58,251 bases of DNA from Euprymna scolopes (GCA_024364805.1 CM044497.1:100094745-100152995); one strand, 5' to 3'; positions 23,401 through 34,470 are shown, counted from the stretch's first letter. The notes: a model not told the origin generated them from the letters alone. Program-made: numbers and translations.

Positions 23401-25159
23401 AAAGCGCCATAAAAGAAAAGACTCTGTCCGTTCACCTAAACTATTTTGTTATAAAGACACACTTATTCTCAAATACAGACTCTGTGTATATTAGTTACTA
23501 GCAAATGTGTGGAGATAAAATCAGATTACTATGCCAGCGTCTAATGATCAAAGCATTTCCTTGTTTACGAGATGAATAGACAACTGTTGCTCTCTAGGTC
23601 GATCTATTAAAACTTACACACGTATGCGTATATATTTTTATGTATGTATATATTTATGTAGGTTTGTGTGGGGGGGCAGATTTGGAATCTCTTTACGCGA
23701 CAATTCTCTTGGAGGCATAGACTTTGAAAGCATAATGTGTTTTACTGACCCCATCTACACAAGAGTTTTTGAGAATTTTATTACCTCGAGATTAAAAAAG
23801 TAGCTTACTGTGACGTACGCGTAAATATTATCTTGCTGCCATTAATTGATTTTTTGATTTCAATAATATATTTTGATGATATATATTAATATAAACAAGT
23901 ATCAGTCAAGTAAAAATATTACATAATCTACATTGGCACATTTATGTTCAAGATTTTTAATTTCTGTATTAAATTGTCTGGACCTTATTTATTTAAGCCT
24001 AGTTTACACAATAACTAATTTACTCACTCGCTCGCCTATAATATATATTTTATATGTTAATAGCGGGGGTTACCCGGCGTTTCCAGGATTTTAGAGGCGT
24101 GTGTGGTTGTGGGGTGGTAAAATGAAAAGAAAGCGAAGTATTAACCCTGTTTAAATATTATAAAAATAAACAACGTTGTGAAAAAAAAACAAGTAAAAAG
24201 ATTAACGTGATGGAATACGAACGGTCCGGCGGTGCCCGGGTGTTTGAAAAATACCAAAAACGTTTGAGGAGGTATGGGTGGGGCTCGGACTCGAATCATT
24301 GAGGCTAAAGTACCCCCCCCCCAAAAAAAACGTGATGAATTAACTAAAAAGTGAATTAGGTCAAAACTCAATTCCGCAGTGAAGTTTGTTTTGGTTCAGT
24401 TCTAGTAGTCCTGCATCACACTCGAATTCAAAATGTTTTTTTTTTTGTTTTCTCGAATTCCAACTGAATTTATTTGTTTTAATTTTTATTTAAGCGTAAT
24501 GCAAGTGAATTCACGATATGTTTGCGTTGTAATAATAAATAGTAAAGAATGAATTCTTTGTGTAAAAATAAATGTTTATTTGAAAGCATTAATAAATAAA
24601 GGTCAGAGTAGAACTTCACGGTTAGAGTCGTTAAAACCGAAAGTAAAAACTGGTTAGTCCCGCATGTTGCGCCTTACACTAACTAAAAAAAACAAAAAAA
24701 AAAGAAAATAGTAATCGCGTTTTATTTGATTTGATGTTTTTTTGTGTTTTTATTATGGGAAAAACAGAAAGCATAAATCAGGGCAATACGATTTAAAAAA
24801 AACCGGCATAAATAACCTTGTCCGATTCCAAACCGGTGTTTTCTCGTACTGTTCCTTGTGAACGCATCCGCTGCGGTGTAAATGGGGAGCGGGGAAAGGA
24901 AGAATCTAATAGAGGGAAAAGATATAGCAACTTCCATTGAATCTAAGTGATATTTGCAGTGGACTCTTTCCGGAAAAATATAGGAATATACCATTGCGAA
25001 GAACTGAGAGGTAATAGGCCTATAGCTCAGATAATGTGCTGCAGTTTGTACGCAGTACATTTGCATGCAATATCATGATTTTAATAATATTAAGGTCAAA
25101 TTCGAAGGGGAAAATGAGTTCATTTTATTTATATAGAGATTATCATTGTCAGTTTTAGT
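23401..25159. other. AT-rich stretch, nothing certain
   Basis: No gene recognised. GGGGGTTACCCGGCG near 24065 resembles the terminal CTAGC-GGGTTACCCGGCG sequence of a common invertebrate repeat. A short less AT-rich piece at 24210-24310 ends in a C run and an A run. A GATTCGAGTCC string on the minus strand near 24290 resembles a Pol III B box without a matching A box. Confidence 0.45.
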
Positions 25160-25179
25160 ATGGATTTTACATATCATAT

Positions 25180-25214
25180 ATGTGTGTGTGTGTTTGCGTG
25201 CGTATATATATATG

Positions 25215-25247
<33 letters not shown>

Positions 25248-25248
25248 T
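25180..25248. repeat. (TG)n/(TA)n microsatellite
   Basis: TG runs flank a TA run of about 14 units with one GT interruption. Confidence 0.92.
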
Positions 25249-25464
25249 TTACGCTCCCTTTTTTAGAAAGGTGTTACTTTTCAAAACGGCTATTTACGAA
25301 CTCACTAGTATGAATCATAAATTTCGTACAAAATATAACAAGAATTCTTAATTAAAAATAAATTTTAATAACATTTTACTAACAGCAATAGAATTTTAAA
25401 ATAACTTACATTGTGAAAATATTCCACATATGTAAAGTAAATTACTAATAATAGGTGTGCCGAA

Positions 25465-25656
25465 ATGGCTGACATGAAACGTCTAGTGTGTCGCCAAAGA
25501 GTCTGTGTGTTTGTCACTTTATTGCTTTTGTCCTCATCACTTGCTAACATCACTGCGCAAAAGAATGCCGAGTATGTTAGTCGTAGGCTGTATGTAAATA
25601 ACCACTCTTTCAGCAAGCTCTATGCGATTTATCCAAGTAGCGATACACGCAACTGA
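25465..25656 (+). CDS. Candidate signal-peptide exon of an unknown secreted protein
   Basis: A 63-residue open frame. Residues 5-13 are basic and residues 13-26 form a hydrophobic core (VCVFVTLLLLSSSL). Possible signal-peptidase sites follow SLA (residue 27) and ITA (residue 31). The next part contains a dibasic site (VSRRLY, residues 38-43), as in small peptide precursors. The start context GAAATGG (G at -3 and +4) is good. A GTAAAT at 25594 follows Tyr43 in phase 0 and could be a splice donor. No family is recognised and no second exon was found. Chance, or an old repeat, is a real alternative. Confidence 0.25.
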   Translation: MADMKRLVCRQRVCVFVTLLLLSSSLANITAQKNAEYVSRRLYVNNHSFSKLYAIYPSSDTRN

Positions 25657-25659
25657 GTA

Positions 25660-26275
25660 TCTTGCGGCCTCAGATTGAAACACATAAGACTTAGATAAGG
25701 TTTGGTCTCTAGACGTGCGGCATGCAATCCTCTGGCGTATAAATACGCCCTAGTGTCCAAGAACTAGCCGCCAACTCTGTATAAATGGCCCTGTGTCTTG
25801 GATGAAGGTTGTTTTGCCAGAGGCTAGGAGACGGATTCTCTAAAATAAATGTCGCCGCAGCCATCTCAGTCACATGACCACTGTGGAGAGATGCATAGCT
25901 CAAATAGTGATGTTAGTTTGCACGCACTGATCCGCATTCTAAGCCTACTAATCAGAGTCGGAAGGAAAAGTTCTAAAGCGACAGAGAAGTGTCGAAACGG
26001 CAGATGGTAGATGGAACTGTTAGTTTTCGTTTCAACTCTGCACGTGGACAGCTCATGTGTGATTGCCTGATGTTGATTAGATAACACATCTCTCAACAGC
26101 ACTCCGAGCCACAAAATCCCTCTTTAAGAACAGAGCTACATACCTCGAATGGGGACCGACTTAGAAAAAGTTGGTTCACAACTTGTCTCAACTCCCATGT
26201 GGTTGCTTGACCAGAATAACCACGATTTTTTTATAGCGTTAATATAGAGAACAGAACAAAAAAAATTAACATACA
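25660..26275. other. Less AT-rich unrecognised stretch
   Basis: Base composition is clearly more balanced than in the flanks. Two overlapping minus-strand open stretches (25709-25903 and 25866-26114) have no recognisable domain. It ends where the endonuclease remains of the RTE-type LINE start, so it may be that element's 5' part or a further unknown repeat. Confidence 0.35.
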
Positions 26276-26279
26276 TGAT

Positions 26280-28470
26280 TCTACATACAACAGCCGGCAC
26301 CAGAAGCGCACAGCCCTAGTCACCTAGGAACTGGCTAGACTTGAAATCCATATTGTAGTTGTTAGTAAAATGTAGCTTGCGAAGCAGGGCCTGTTGTCTG
26401 AATAGAAAGGATGCTATATACTGTACTAGTCCGAAAAAGGGAGAGAATAAGGCAACCGATGAGGGGTGGACTTCATGCTAAATTGCTTGGAGGCTACATG
26501 AGCTTCCCATTGAGAAACATCCTAGTGAGAGATAAACAGAGAAGAAAAGATTCCTGTCATGGATGATTTAACGCCATAGTGGGTCGAGACTTTGATGTTT
26601 AGCCAGGAGTGCTTGGAAGAGTGTGGGCAGCCGCAACGACAACGGAAAACGCTTATTGGATATGTGTGAGGAACACGGTCTCAGTATCACCAATACCCTC
26701 TTCCAGCAGAAAGCGAGTTTCAAAACATCGTAACAGTATCCGCACTCCATGCATTTGGACTATGTGCGGGTGCGCCAAACAGATGTGGCACACATGCTTC
26801 ACACATATGTCAAGCCTGGTATAGATTGCCACATACATCATCGGTGAGGGACAGTTTCAGGCTGACCCTCAAGCATTCACTAAAGAAATATATCATCCAG
26901 ATGAAGAAACTTCGAGTAATCAGACTCCTGATACCAAACACAAATTCAACAGCAGACTGGAGAAGCGCCTTGACCTTCCAGACGACAGTTCATTGTCCAG
27001 AAGTAACAAGCTCCTCAACTAGAAAATATAGAGAATTGTTCGATGAGAATGAAGTTGGTATACGTGTTGTACTACAGAAAAAGTACTCTGGCGTTGAGAG
27101 TGTCCTTGCAAAACCAGACGACCTTGAAGAAAAAGTGGCTTACAAGAATACATGTAGTACAGTCGAGAACAAACTGGGAGAAATGCAGAACGTGATGAAT
27201 AGCCCTTTCAGTGTAGGCAGCATAACGCACATCCTAGACATTGCCGAGCCCCCTACCAGGGACTCTACGCAATATACGGACCTACGCAGCAAGTGCTAGT
27301 TACTTTGAGGCTATCAGACGGCAACAGTCTCCTAACTGACAAGAAATCAATGCTCACTGGATGAACAGATTATCATGAAAGTTTATTTGGTGAGATACAA
27401 ATAAAGGCAATCAAGAACATATCCCAGCAAGCAGTGAAAGCAAAGAGTGAACTACACGAGAAGTAGAAACTGCTATAAAATGTCTAAACTGCAGCAACTC
27501 TCCTGAAGTAGATGGTGTACCAGCTGATGTATACAAGCACGAAGGTTACACACTTTTCGTCAAACTCACGGACTTATTCTAGAGTTTCTGCTAAAGAGTT
27601 GTCCCACAAGTTCTTCGTGATGCAATAATCGCCTATCTGTATGAGAACAAGGGAGAGAAATCAGAATGATTAAACGACAGAGGTATCACACTGCTATCCA
27701 TTGCATGCAAAACATTAATAATGATCCTGTTGAACAGAGTAGCTATTTCAATTTCCAAGGAAAACCTGTTAGAAAGTCGAGTAAATAAAGGAACCTCCGA
27801 TAGTGTATTTGTTCTGAGACAAATTTAGAAGCAGAAGATAGGGATCTGTGCAGCATTCATTGACTTATGAAAGCCTTTGACACGGTTAGATACTTTCCCC
27901 ATTAGAAATAGCGCCACACATTGTTGTGCTCTTGCATCAACGCTCTTCGCCATGATGCTCAACGAGGCTAAGGAGAACTTCTCGGAAGAAATTTATGTGT
28001 GGTTTGGAATTGGTACGAGGCGTGTTCAACCTCTGTAGATGTCTGATTCAGACCAGGATCAGGATGAGTTGATCCTCGAGCTGAGCTTTGCTGATGACTT
28101 GGCCCTCCTGGCGCACAATGAAATTGCTTTGTAGGCAGTGGTTAATAGCTTTGTCGATGTAACGAAATCATATACCTTAAATACTAGCCTCGGGAAAAAT
28201 GTAAACAACCGACTGCTTTTGACCGGAATATTCGCTGGGTGGGAAACCTGTCTCGGATGAAGGACACGAGACTGTCTAAAGTCGTGTTCTATAGCGAATG
28301 GTGATAGAGAAAAAAATAAGCGCTTCAAAGATTAGCTTTCTCTGCGAAAACTGGGGAGGCAGGTCCAAAGACAGGACAGTTCCAAGTCTTTGTCAAAGAT
28401 AGACACTGTGTCTTTTGACATCTACACAAGAGAATCCGCAGAGGACAAATGTATTAGGATGAAAGCGTAA
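26280..28470 (+). mobile_element. RTE-type LINE relic (endonuclease and reverse transcriptase)
   Basis: A plus-strand non-LTR retrotransposon of the RTE group, whose endonuclease is often mis-annotated as craniofacial development protein 2. Endonuclease pieces: RTALV followed by ELARLEIHIVVVSK (about 26308-26365), VGRDFDV (about 26580-26600), and the SFRLTLK piece before the linker (26850). RT pieces: NSPEVDGVPADVYK (about 27494-27535), GITLLSIACKTL (27684-27720), CAAFIDL ... PFDTVR (27850-27890) and the active-site box SFADDLALLAH (about 28086-28118). The C-terminal RMKDTRLSKVVFY is at about 28255-28295. Stops and frameshifts are numerous (more than ten), so it is long dead. The beginning of the endonuclease is missing. 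Confidence 0.75.
26826..27299 (+). pseudogene. Longest open piece of the RTE-type LINE ORF
   Basis: This 157-residue stretch covers the end of the endonuclease (FRLTLKHSLKKYIIQMKKLR) and the linker before the RT domain (FQTTVHCPEVTSSSTRKYRE). It has no catalytic motif of its own. Its place between VGRDFDV upstream and the RT motifs downstream identifies it as part of the same decayed frame. Confidence 0.6.
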
Positions 28471-30934
28471 TCTGCCTAGAGCCCCACTTCCTTATACCCG
28501 GGGTGTTGCAGTGTGCTTGTCGCGGATCTCTCTGCACAGTCTGTAGAGTGTATGTCGCCGAAGACAACCATCCACATTTATCCTAGTATCCGAGGAATCA
28601 GCCAAGTAATAATATATTTTAAATAATCACCCCATTCTATGAATCAGTTCTGGTTCGAAAGTTTCCTGATTAGGTGACTATAGAAGTTCTTATCAGTCTT
28701 AATTAGCTTTGGCAAGAAAACAAATTAGAAGTTAAGAAAAACAAACCAGAAAAAAGGAAACATGAATTTTCTGTGTTATTCAGCGAAATATATAAACCTG
28801 GGCCTATTTGGACTTGTGAGCCGACGCCTAGTCCTGCTGTAACACCCGGGGTCTCTCGGTGGTTACCTGATTGCACCAGAGGATCACCACACTCTTCAGC
28901 GCATTCAGGTATCATTTGCTGTTGACTTTCAAGCCGACTACGGATATATTGCATGATTCAGCCTTTACGTGAAACTACACCAAAGACGATTACCGTGGCA
29001 ATAAACTTCCTTGAGCTGTACCCTAAAACGTCGAAAGGTACGGATTTGTATTTTGAAGGTACTGGCAATGGTCCTGTCATCATAATTTAGATTAATAGAG
29101 AGCATGAGTTGTACAGCAGCGCATCTCTGAACATTGTGTAGTTATAGTACGTCACACCTTTTCCTATGTATGTCTACATCGTATGTACGTGATATGATTT
29201 TCAGCGCACAATGATCGTCACAAATCAGTAAAACAGAACATGGTGGTATAGTGTGCAATTATTTTCCTTGTTAATTAATAATGCATTTACTCAATGCTCA
29301 AGACGAATCTTCCCCGTTTTTTGTCGTGCGTGATATTCTTTTCATCATTATTATTCTTATGTGACCAATAAGCATGAATCTGAGAAAAAAAGTAACGACT
29401 CAATTGTCGATAATTTTAAATGCTTCCCAAAACGGAAAAATGAAACTGGCGAACTCGAAACTTAAATTAATTTTTAACTGTTTTTCACCCGTTGAACAAA
29501 AATCATTTTGTCTTTTTTCCCCAACTGAATTTCCTCTTGAAACAACAGAGAAAGAACCAGAACTGCTTAGTTTTTTTGTATTTTTTAAATTTTTATCGCC
29601 ATTTTTTTATAGTCTGAACTTCTATTAAGAGTTGATCGTTCGATCAATATAAGATTTATAAGAATATAATGAGACGCGGCAAGTGTCAGTTTTTATCAGG
29701 TTTTGCCAAGATTTTTCTTTTTTGTTCACTCTTGTTAATACTTTCATTTACCGTGTTTTGTGTGCGTTTTTATACGATCTGTCAGTTGGTCACACATCAG
29801 TTTAGAATTGCGTTTTCATCGCTTACTGTATAGATTGATGCATGTGTTTCGCATTAAATCAGGTCATATTTCTTTTCAATTATACATTCGTTTTAATTTA
29901 TAGAAAATGTCAGTCCCTACTATATGTCATGCTTAATTTTCAAATTTGATTTATTTCCGTTTACCATGCATAAGTTGTAAATACTTGTATAATTACCATG
30001 CACGGGTCATAATTAAAATCATCCTTGCTTGCCTTCATTGAAACGAATGTATAAGTATATTTCTCATCGAACAGTTTGTCGCAAATTAATTCGAAGTAGC
30101 AAATCTGATCCGGAGAATTAAAACTAACATGTTATTACCTGACAAGCGGATGAAAAGGACGCATCTCATTTGGATGTTGTGTGAAGTCGTCTCGCTAAGA
30201 AGATCAATTTGTAGATCGGTATGTAACCAGATTTGACTGAACAATGATGTTCGCCGCTCGCTAAGGTTTAATTTTAAAATTGAATATTTGGAAGTGTCCA
30301 CGGATCTCTATAAAGAAGCTCAGTTCGGACGTATTATCTCATGTCTGAAATACCCATAATTATCCTTAAACGCGCAATTTGAATAGACGCATCTAAAAAT
30401 GACATATTTGCTTTGGCAATTTAATCGCCTTTTTTCAAACGGTCCGGGTTAAAATAAAAGTCTAAAAAATAAGTTCATTATTCCAAACCGTTTATCAGAC
30501 CTATTCGATTTTTTTTTTCAAAATTATTATTTTTTTTCCTTCATCAAGCAAGAACACTGAAAATAAATTTCTACTTTTCACCATCTTTCTCTTCGATTGT
30601 TTTTTTTTCCAATTTATTTTTCGAATCATTATTTTCTAGTAAAGACTTATTATTAGACTTATCGTTACAATTATCATTAGAATTATTATTCGAATTATCG
30701 TATCATTAAAATCAGCAAGGTCCAACAATCAATAAAGAATTATTCTTTCTTTTTGCAATGTTCGCTCAACTCAATTAATAAGTTGATGGGGTTTAAAAAA
30801 CAAACTTACATTTATCTTTCGGCTTTGTAAACTATGTGTGTTGTTTATTGCATTGGTGTAATCATTACTCACTTGGAGTTTTCAAAGAAATAATTCCGCT
30901 CATAACAATGGGTGGCTTTTTCATTTATGCTAAA
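28471..30934. other. Mostly AT-rich stretch, nothing certain
   Basis: The first 150 bases may still be the tail of the RTE-type LINE. The part at 28800-28960 is less AT-rich and unrecognised. Short open frames (28703-28954 minus, 29374-29628 plus, 30086-30301 minus) show no domains. Confidence 0.5.
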
Positions 30935-31022
30935 TGATTGATATTGGTATAATCTCTATTTCTTTATTATATAAGTAAGAAACAATTTATATCTCTATTC
31001 CTTTATTATATTAGTAACATGC
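30935..31022 (+). repeat. Isolated piece of the 49-base satellite
   Basis: About two units (GATTGATATTGGTATAATCT, then TTTATTATATTAGTAAC) match the satellite that becomes a large array at 33.9-40.1 kb. Confidence 0.7.
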
Positions 31023-31900
31023 AGGTCCCATTAACAAGCATTTCCCGATGGAATCATGATCTCGGTTCGTAAAAAAAAATAAACTACGTTACTGCTGGCC
31101 CTTGCCAATTGCGGCCAATGGTGGTCATAGTGATCGTGGCGGAAATATAAAATAAGCAAGTATAAGAATGCACAAATGCAGAGGTGGAGCTAATGTCGAA
31201 ATTTAACCTCACCCCAAGTAAAAACAAGCTAAAAAATAAAATACAAAGTTAACGTTTGTTCAATCTAGCAAAAGTAATAAAATGTTATGCAGCCAATGTA
31301 ATGTACGTTCAAAATAAAGCCTAGTTAATCTGTATTTTCTATCAAGACTTTTACTTTTTTTTAGGTGTGAAGAGGGAGATAGTGAATATATGTATATTTC
31401 CGTTGTCGAGAAAAATCACTCCACATTTCTCAGGTTTTCGGAGGCGCTGAAAACAGAAATAACGTATACAATTATTGCCAACGGGTAATTTCTAAGATAT
31501 AGGAGGAAGTACGTACAATAAACTAAATTTAACTTAAACTGAGCATCCACACGTTGAACACCCCCTCCTCAATATATTAGATGTTTTCATTTGCTGGAGG
31601 GGTTGGCCCAGACTATCGACTTTGCAAAACATACAAATAAATAAATAAACAAAAAAATCAAGAAACCGTTTTTCTATTATAAATAGAATGTCGGGAACAC
31701 TCTTCTTTTATAAAACAAAATTATGGGCGGGTCAAACAATCGTTTTCGCCAAAAAATATAATAATAAATTTAAAATTTAAGAAACCCTTTCTTTTTATTA
31801 TAAATAGACTATCAAAAACAGTTTTTCTTAAACAAAACTATATACACGTATATATATATATATACACACATGAACAAATGATTAATAAAACATGTTAAAA
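31023..31900. other. AT-rich stretch, nothing recognised
   Basis: No gene or clear repeat. A short TA/CA run lies at 31852-31870. Confidence 0.5.
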
Positions 31901-32159
31901 GACATCTTGAAAAAGAGTTAAAAATATATTTAATTTTAAAAAAAGAAAGCACAAGATACGTGGATAGTCCTTAATCCGCGGAGTTTCGAAGAAATAATTT
32001 CCTTCTCAGGGCAGGAATTAGCACAATGCAGGATCGGATTTTGCATATAAAAAGTATTAATGAAACTACAAGTAAGTCACAGATCTTACTTGGTTAAAAA
32101 AAAGAGTGAGGTAAGGGGAATAGGAGGTAAAAGAAAAATGATAAAAAGATTTCACATGA

Positions 32160-32673
32160 ATGGATAGTTCGATGAAGGGTAAAAAATCCAAGAATGGTAA
32201 AATCCCAAACGACCGTTTTGGATTTTACCATAAGTGTCTAACAAAAAGCGTAGTTTATCAAGCAACAATATTTGCGAAAGAAACCCCAAATCACAAGAAA
32301 TATTACGCAGGCATGCCTTCCTTAGATTTCAAAACCCGATACTATGACCACAAAAGTACATTCAACAATAAAAAAACACCGTATAAAAACAACACTAGCG
32401 AATAAATACTGGGAACTCAAAGAAAGCGGACATTCACCGGTAGTCGAATGGAAACTAATAAGACAAGCTACCACGTGTAGACATTTAGAGGACCCATGTA
32501 AATTATGCCTTCATGAAAAATTTGCTATCCTGTACTTTAAAGAACCTCAAAATCTATTAAACTGTAGAAGAGAAAGCAAACAACTGTGTTCACAAAATAA
32601 ACCTTACTCTAGGATAGCGATACAAAATAGTTTTAAAACTAACAAAAACAATAGAAAACAAACAAATAAATAA
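32160..32673 (+). pseudogene. GIY-YIG endonuclease domain of a Penelope-like element
   Basis: The N-terminal part contains the Cys-rich lead (HKCLTKSVVYQATI), followed by the YIG-equivalent YYAG and then SLDFKTRYYDHKS, which carries the conserved Arg of the GIY-YIG nuclease. The C-terminal part contains ANKYWELKESGHSPVVEWKL and CKLCLHEKFAILYF, with the Glu and the paired Cys typical of the Penelope version. The two parts are open in two overlapping frames, so the copy is frameshifted within the domain. GIY-YIG nucleases cut the target DNA for insertion. The LNCRRE block that usually ends these proteins is present. Confidence 0.8.
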
Positions 32674-32703
32674 ATTAAATAAACATGAATATACATAAAC
32701 TAT

Positions 32704-32790
32704 CACACACACACACACATATATATATATATACATATATATATATGCATATGTGGGCATGTATGTATGTACAGATATGTATATTATATA
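32704..32790. repeat. (CA)n/(TA)n microsatellite cluster
   Basis: A CA run, interrupted TA runs and GTATGTATGT pieces lie between the Penelope endonuclease remains and its terminal segment. Confidence 0.85.
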
Positions 32791-32931
32791 TGTAAAAAAA
32801 TAAAAATAAATAAAAAAGGAGGGAAACGTCTGCCTTAAACCACTAACCTAGTTCTAAAACAGATCCTTTGTTCGATATAATGCATGACTATTGGCTGATA
32901 GGAAGGGGCGCGGTGGATACTAGAAAGCTGA

Positions 32932-32973
32932 TTGGCTAACTAAAATCCTCAACAGAAGAGGACCATATAAAAA
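32932..32973 (+). promoter_or_regulatory. Possible Pol II promoter of the Penelope terminal segment
   Basis: GATTGGCTAA (an inverted CCAAT box, about 32931-32940) and TATAAAAA (32966-32973) lie about 60 and 30 bases upstream of the hammerhead motif. The inverted copy at 41.7 kb keeps GGCTAACTAAAATC and CATATAAAAACG at the same spacing. Transcripts starting about 25-30 bases after the TATA box would begin at the ribozyme. Confidence 0.4.
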
Positions 32974-32994
32974 CGAGAAACAACCACACAATTT

Positions 32995-33057
32995 GCGCAT
33001 AAGCCTGACGAATCCTAGAGTGGATGAAACGCCGAATATTCATTATAGCTTAATCGC
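32995..33057 (+). ncRNA. Hammerhead ribozyme motif (Penelope-associated)
   Basis: The invariant core is present: CTGACGA (33005-33011), a 4-base-pair stem II (ATCC 33012-33015 with GGAT 33022-33025, loop TAGAGT), then GAAA (33026-33029). Stem I can form between TAAGC (33000-33004) and GCTTA (33048-33052), extended past a two-base internal loop by GCG (32995-32997) with CGC (33055-33057). The triplet ATA at 33045-33047 fits the NUH cleavage rule, so cleavage would follow base 33047. Stem III (33029-33046) is imperfect here, with a C-A mismatch. The related copy at 41.6 kb has a better stem III (CTGA...TCAG). Self-cleaving hammerheads in Penelope-like elements are an established phenomenon. Confidence 0.7.
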
Positions 33058-33184
33058 CATATATATTTTATAAATTACTAATTACTAACTTGCTTTACCT
33101 ACGTATTGAGCACTTTTGAAGTAAATGCTTTAAGTCTACGCATGAATCTATACTTTTGTATATTAATTTTATGTGTGTAAATGA

Positions 33185-33465
33185 NNNNNNNNNNNNNNNN
33201 NNNNNNNNNNNNNNNNNNNNNNNNNNNNNNNNNNNNNNNNNNNNNNNNNNNNNNNNNNNNNNNNNNNNNNNNNNNNNNNNNNNNNNNNNNNNNNNNNNNN
33301 NNNNNNNNNNNNNNNNNNNNNNNNNNNNNNNNNNNNNNNNNNNNNNNNNNNNNNNNNNNNNNNNNNNNNNNNNNNNNNNNNNNNNNNNNNNNNNNNNNNN
33401 NNNNNNNNNNNNNNNNNNNNNNNNNNNNNNNNNNNNNNNNNNNNNNNNNNNNNNNNNNNNNNNNN
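33185..33465. other. Assembly gap (281 N)
   Basis: A run of undetermined bases. It is followed by a (GA)n run (33466-33483), so the gap probably covers a simple repeat that did not assemble. Confidence 0.99.
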
Positions 33466-33483
33466 GAGAGAGAGAGAGAGAGG

Positions 33484-33854
33484 GAGAAACTATGTGTATG
33501 GAGAAGGGAAGGTTATGTTTAGTTTATGTATGTAATAAGAAATTAAGAGCTATTAAATACGAACCTTGTAGGAAAATGAAGAATAGTACACGATGTATAG
33601 TGGTATATATGGTCTGATTCGATAACCAGCGAGAACACTAGGAACTTCTTTCTCTATACATACGGCTATCGTGATGATACCTCTCCTAGGATGAACAACA
33701 GGATATAATTTATTTAATGTGTATAAAACGACAAAGTAAAGATACATAAGATGCAGATTGAAAGTTTTAACATAATAAATTTGTATGTGGCATTTTTCAT
33801 TGAAAACTTACGGCAATTTGGACCAGAGGGAAATTTCTGCAATGAAAAATTTTA
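33484..33854. other. Short unassigned stretch before the satellite
   Basis: No gene or known repeat seen between the gap and the satellite array. Confidence 0.5.
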
Positions 33855-33999
33855 TACAGGATAGAGTGACTGATATTGCAATAATTTCTGTGTGTTTATT
33901 ATATTAGTAATATGATGTAATGATATTTCGATGTTCACTGTTTTTTTTAATTGTATTAGTAATAGAACGATTAATATTGCAATCAACCCTATTCCTTTA
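33855..33999 (+). repeat. 49-base satellite, left part of the array
   Basis: About three degenerate units, for example GACTGATATTGCAATAATTT and TTTATTATATTAGTAATA. The array breaks at CTTTA (33995-33999), where the Gypsy fossil begins, and resumes at 38066. Confidence 0.82.
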
Positions 34000-34220
34000 T
34001 GTTGTTGGGAAACTATGCCCCGAATGAACGCGATCAGCGTTCATATATACGGGAACTCTTAACGATCCTAGATGGCGTTCTGGCTCCGGTGTTAATCTCG
34101 TGGCTCGGTGAAACGTAAACATTATTTTATTCTGTAACCCATTGTTTGTCTTTATTAAATACACGTCTTGACTTACACCGTTGTCCTGTTTTTGGTTGTG
34201 ACTAATGCAGAGCCATAAGA
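34000..34220 (+). repeat. 5' LTR of the 34.0-38.1 kb Gypsy fossil
   Basis: It starts TGTTGTTGGGAAAC and contains TTATTAAATACACGTCTTGA as the likely poly(A) region. It ends GAGCCATAAGA, aligned with GAGCCACAACA at the end of the 3' LTR. Confidence 0.72.
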
Positions 34221-34470
34221 CTGTCAGGAGAAAGATTCGAGTAACGCACTCACGTCAAAACCCTAATGCCTTACCAGTCCCACACCAATAAACCATTGTT
34301 CTCATTACACTGGCGACAGAAGGATTCGAAAACTCATGAAAGAAAATGAATCCAAGAAACCAGTGTTCCGATAACACAGAGGATTTGAAAACTCGGGAAA
34401 CGAAAGGGAATTAAATAAACCAGTGTTCGCATAAAACTGGAAATGCGAGTATTCGATGAAGAGTTATTTT
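34221..34470 (+). repeat. Leader with tandem repeats of about 70 bases
   Basis: Three imperfect units carry (A)CCAGTGTTC, ACTGGCGACAGAAGGATTCG or a variant, and GAAAACTC. The first downstream copy of CTGGCGACAGAAGG begins near 34310. The piece CTGTCAGGAGAAAGATTCGAG right after the LTR is a diverged version and lies where the primer-binding site is expected. Confidence 0.55.

Larger units (their letters stand above)
31900..33078 (+). mobile_element. Penelope-like element fragment
   Basis: Penelope-like elements are retroelements that pair a telomerase-like reverse transcriptase with a C-terminal GIY-YIG endonuclease, and often carry hammerhead ribozymes in their ends. Here the endonuclease remains are at 32160-32673, followed by an A-rich region and microsatellites, then a terminal segment (about 32930-33078) with a TATA-like box and a hammerhead motif. 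The same terminal segment recurs inverted at 41578-41725. The reverse transcriptase is not visible, so this is a 3' fragment. The limits are approximate. An assembly gap starts about 100 bases downstream. Confidence 0.72.

Noticed and set aside
24285-24300. A Pol III B-box-like string (GATTCGAGTCC, minus strand).
   Set aside because: No A box at the right distance and no second copy seen.
31975-32025. A further hammerhead-like string on the minus strand (CTGAGAA, a GGAAATTATTTC hairpin, CGAAAC).
   Set aside because: The core reads CTGAGAA, not CTGANGA, so an invariant base is wrong, and it lies antisense to the Penelope fragment. It may be a decayed relative but cannot be supported.
33156-33617. 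Open frames running across the assembly gap.
   Set aside because: They are open only because of the undetermined bases.
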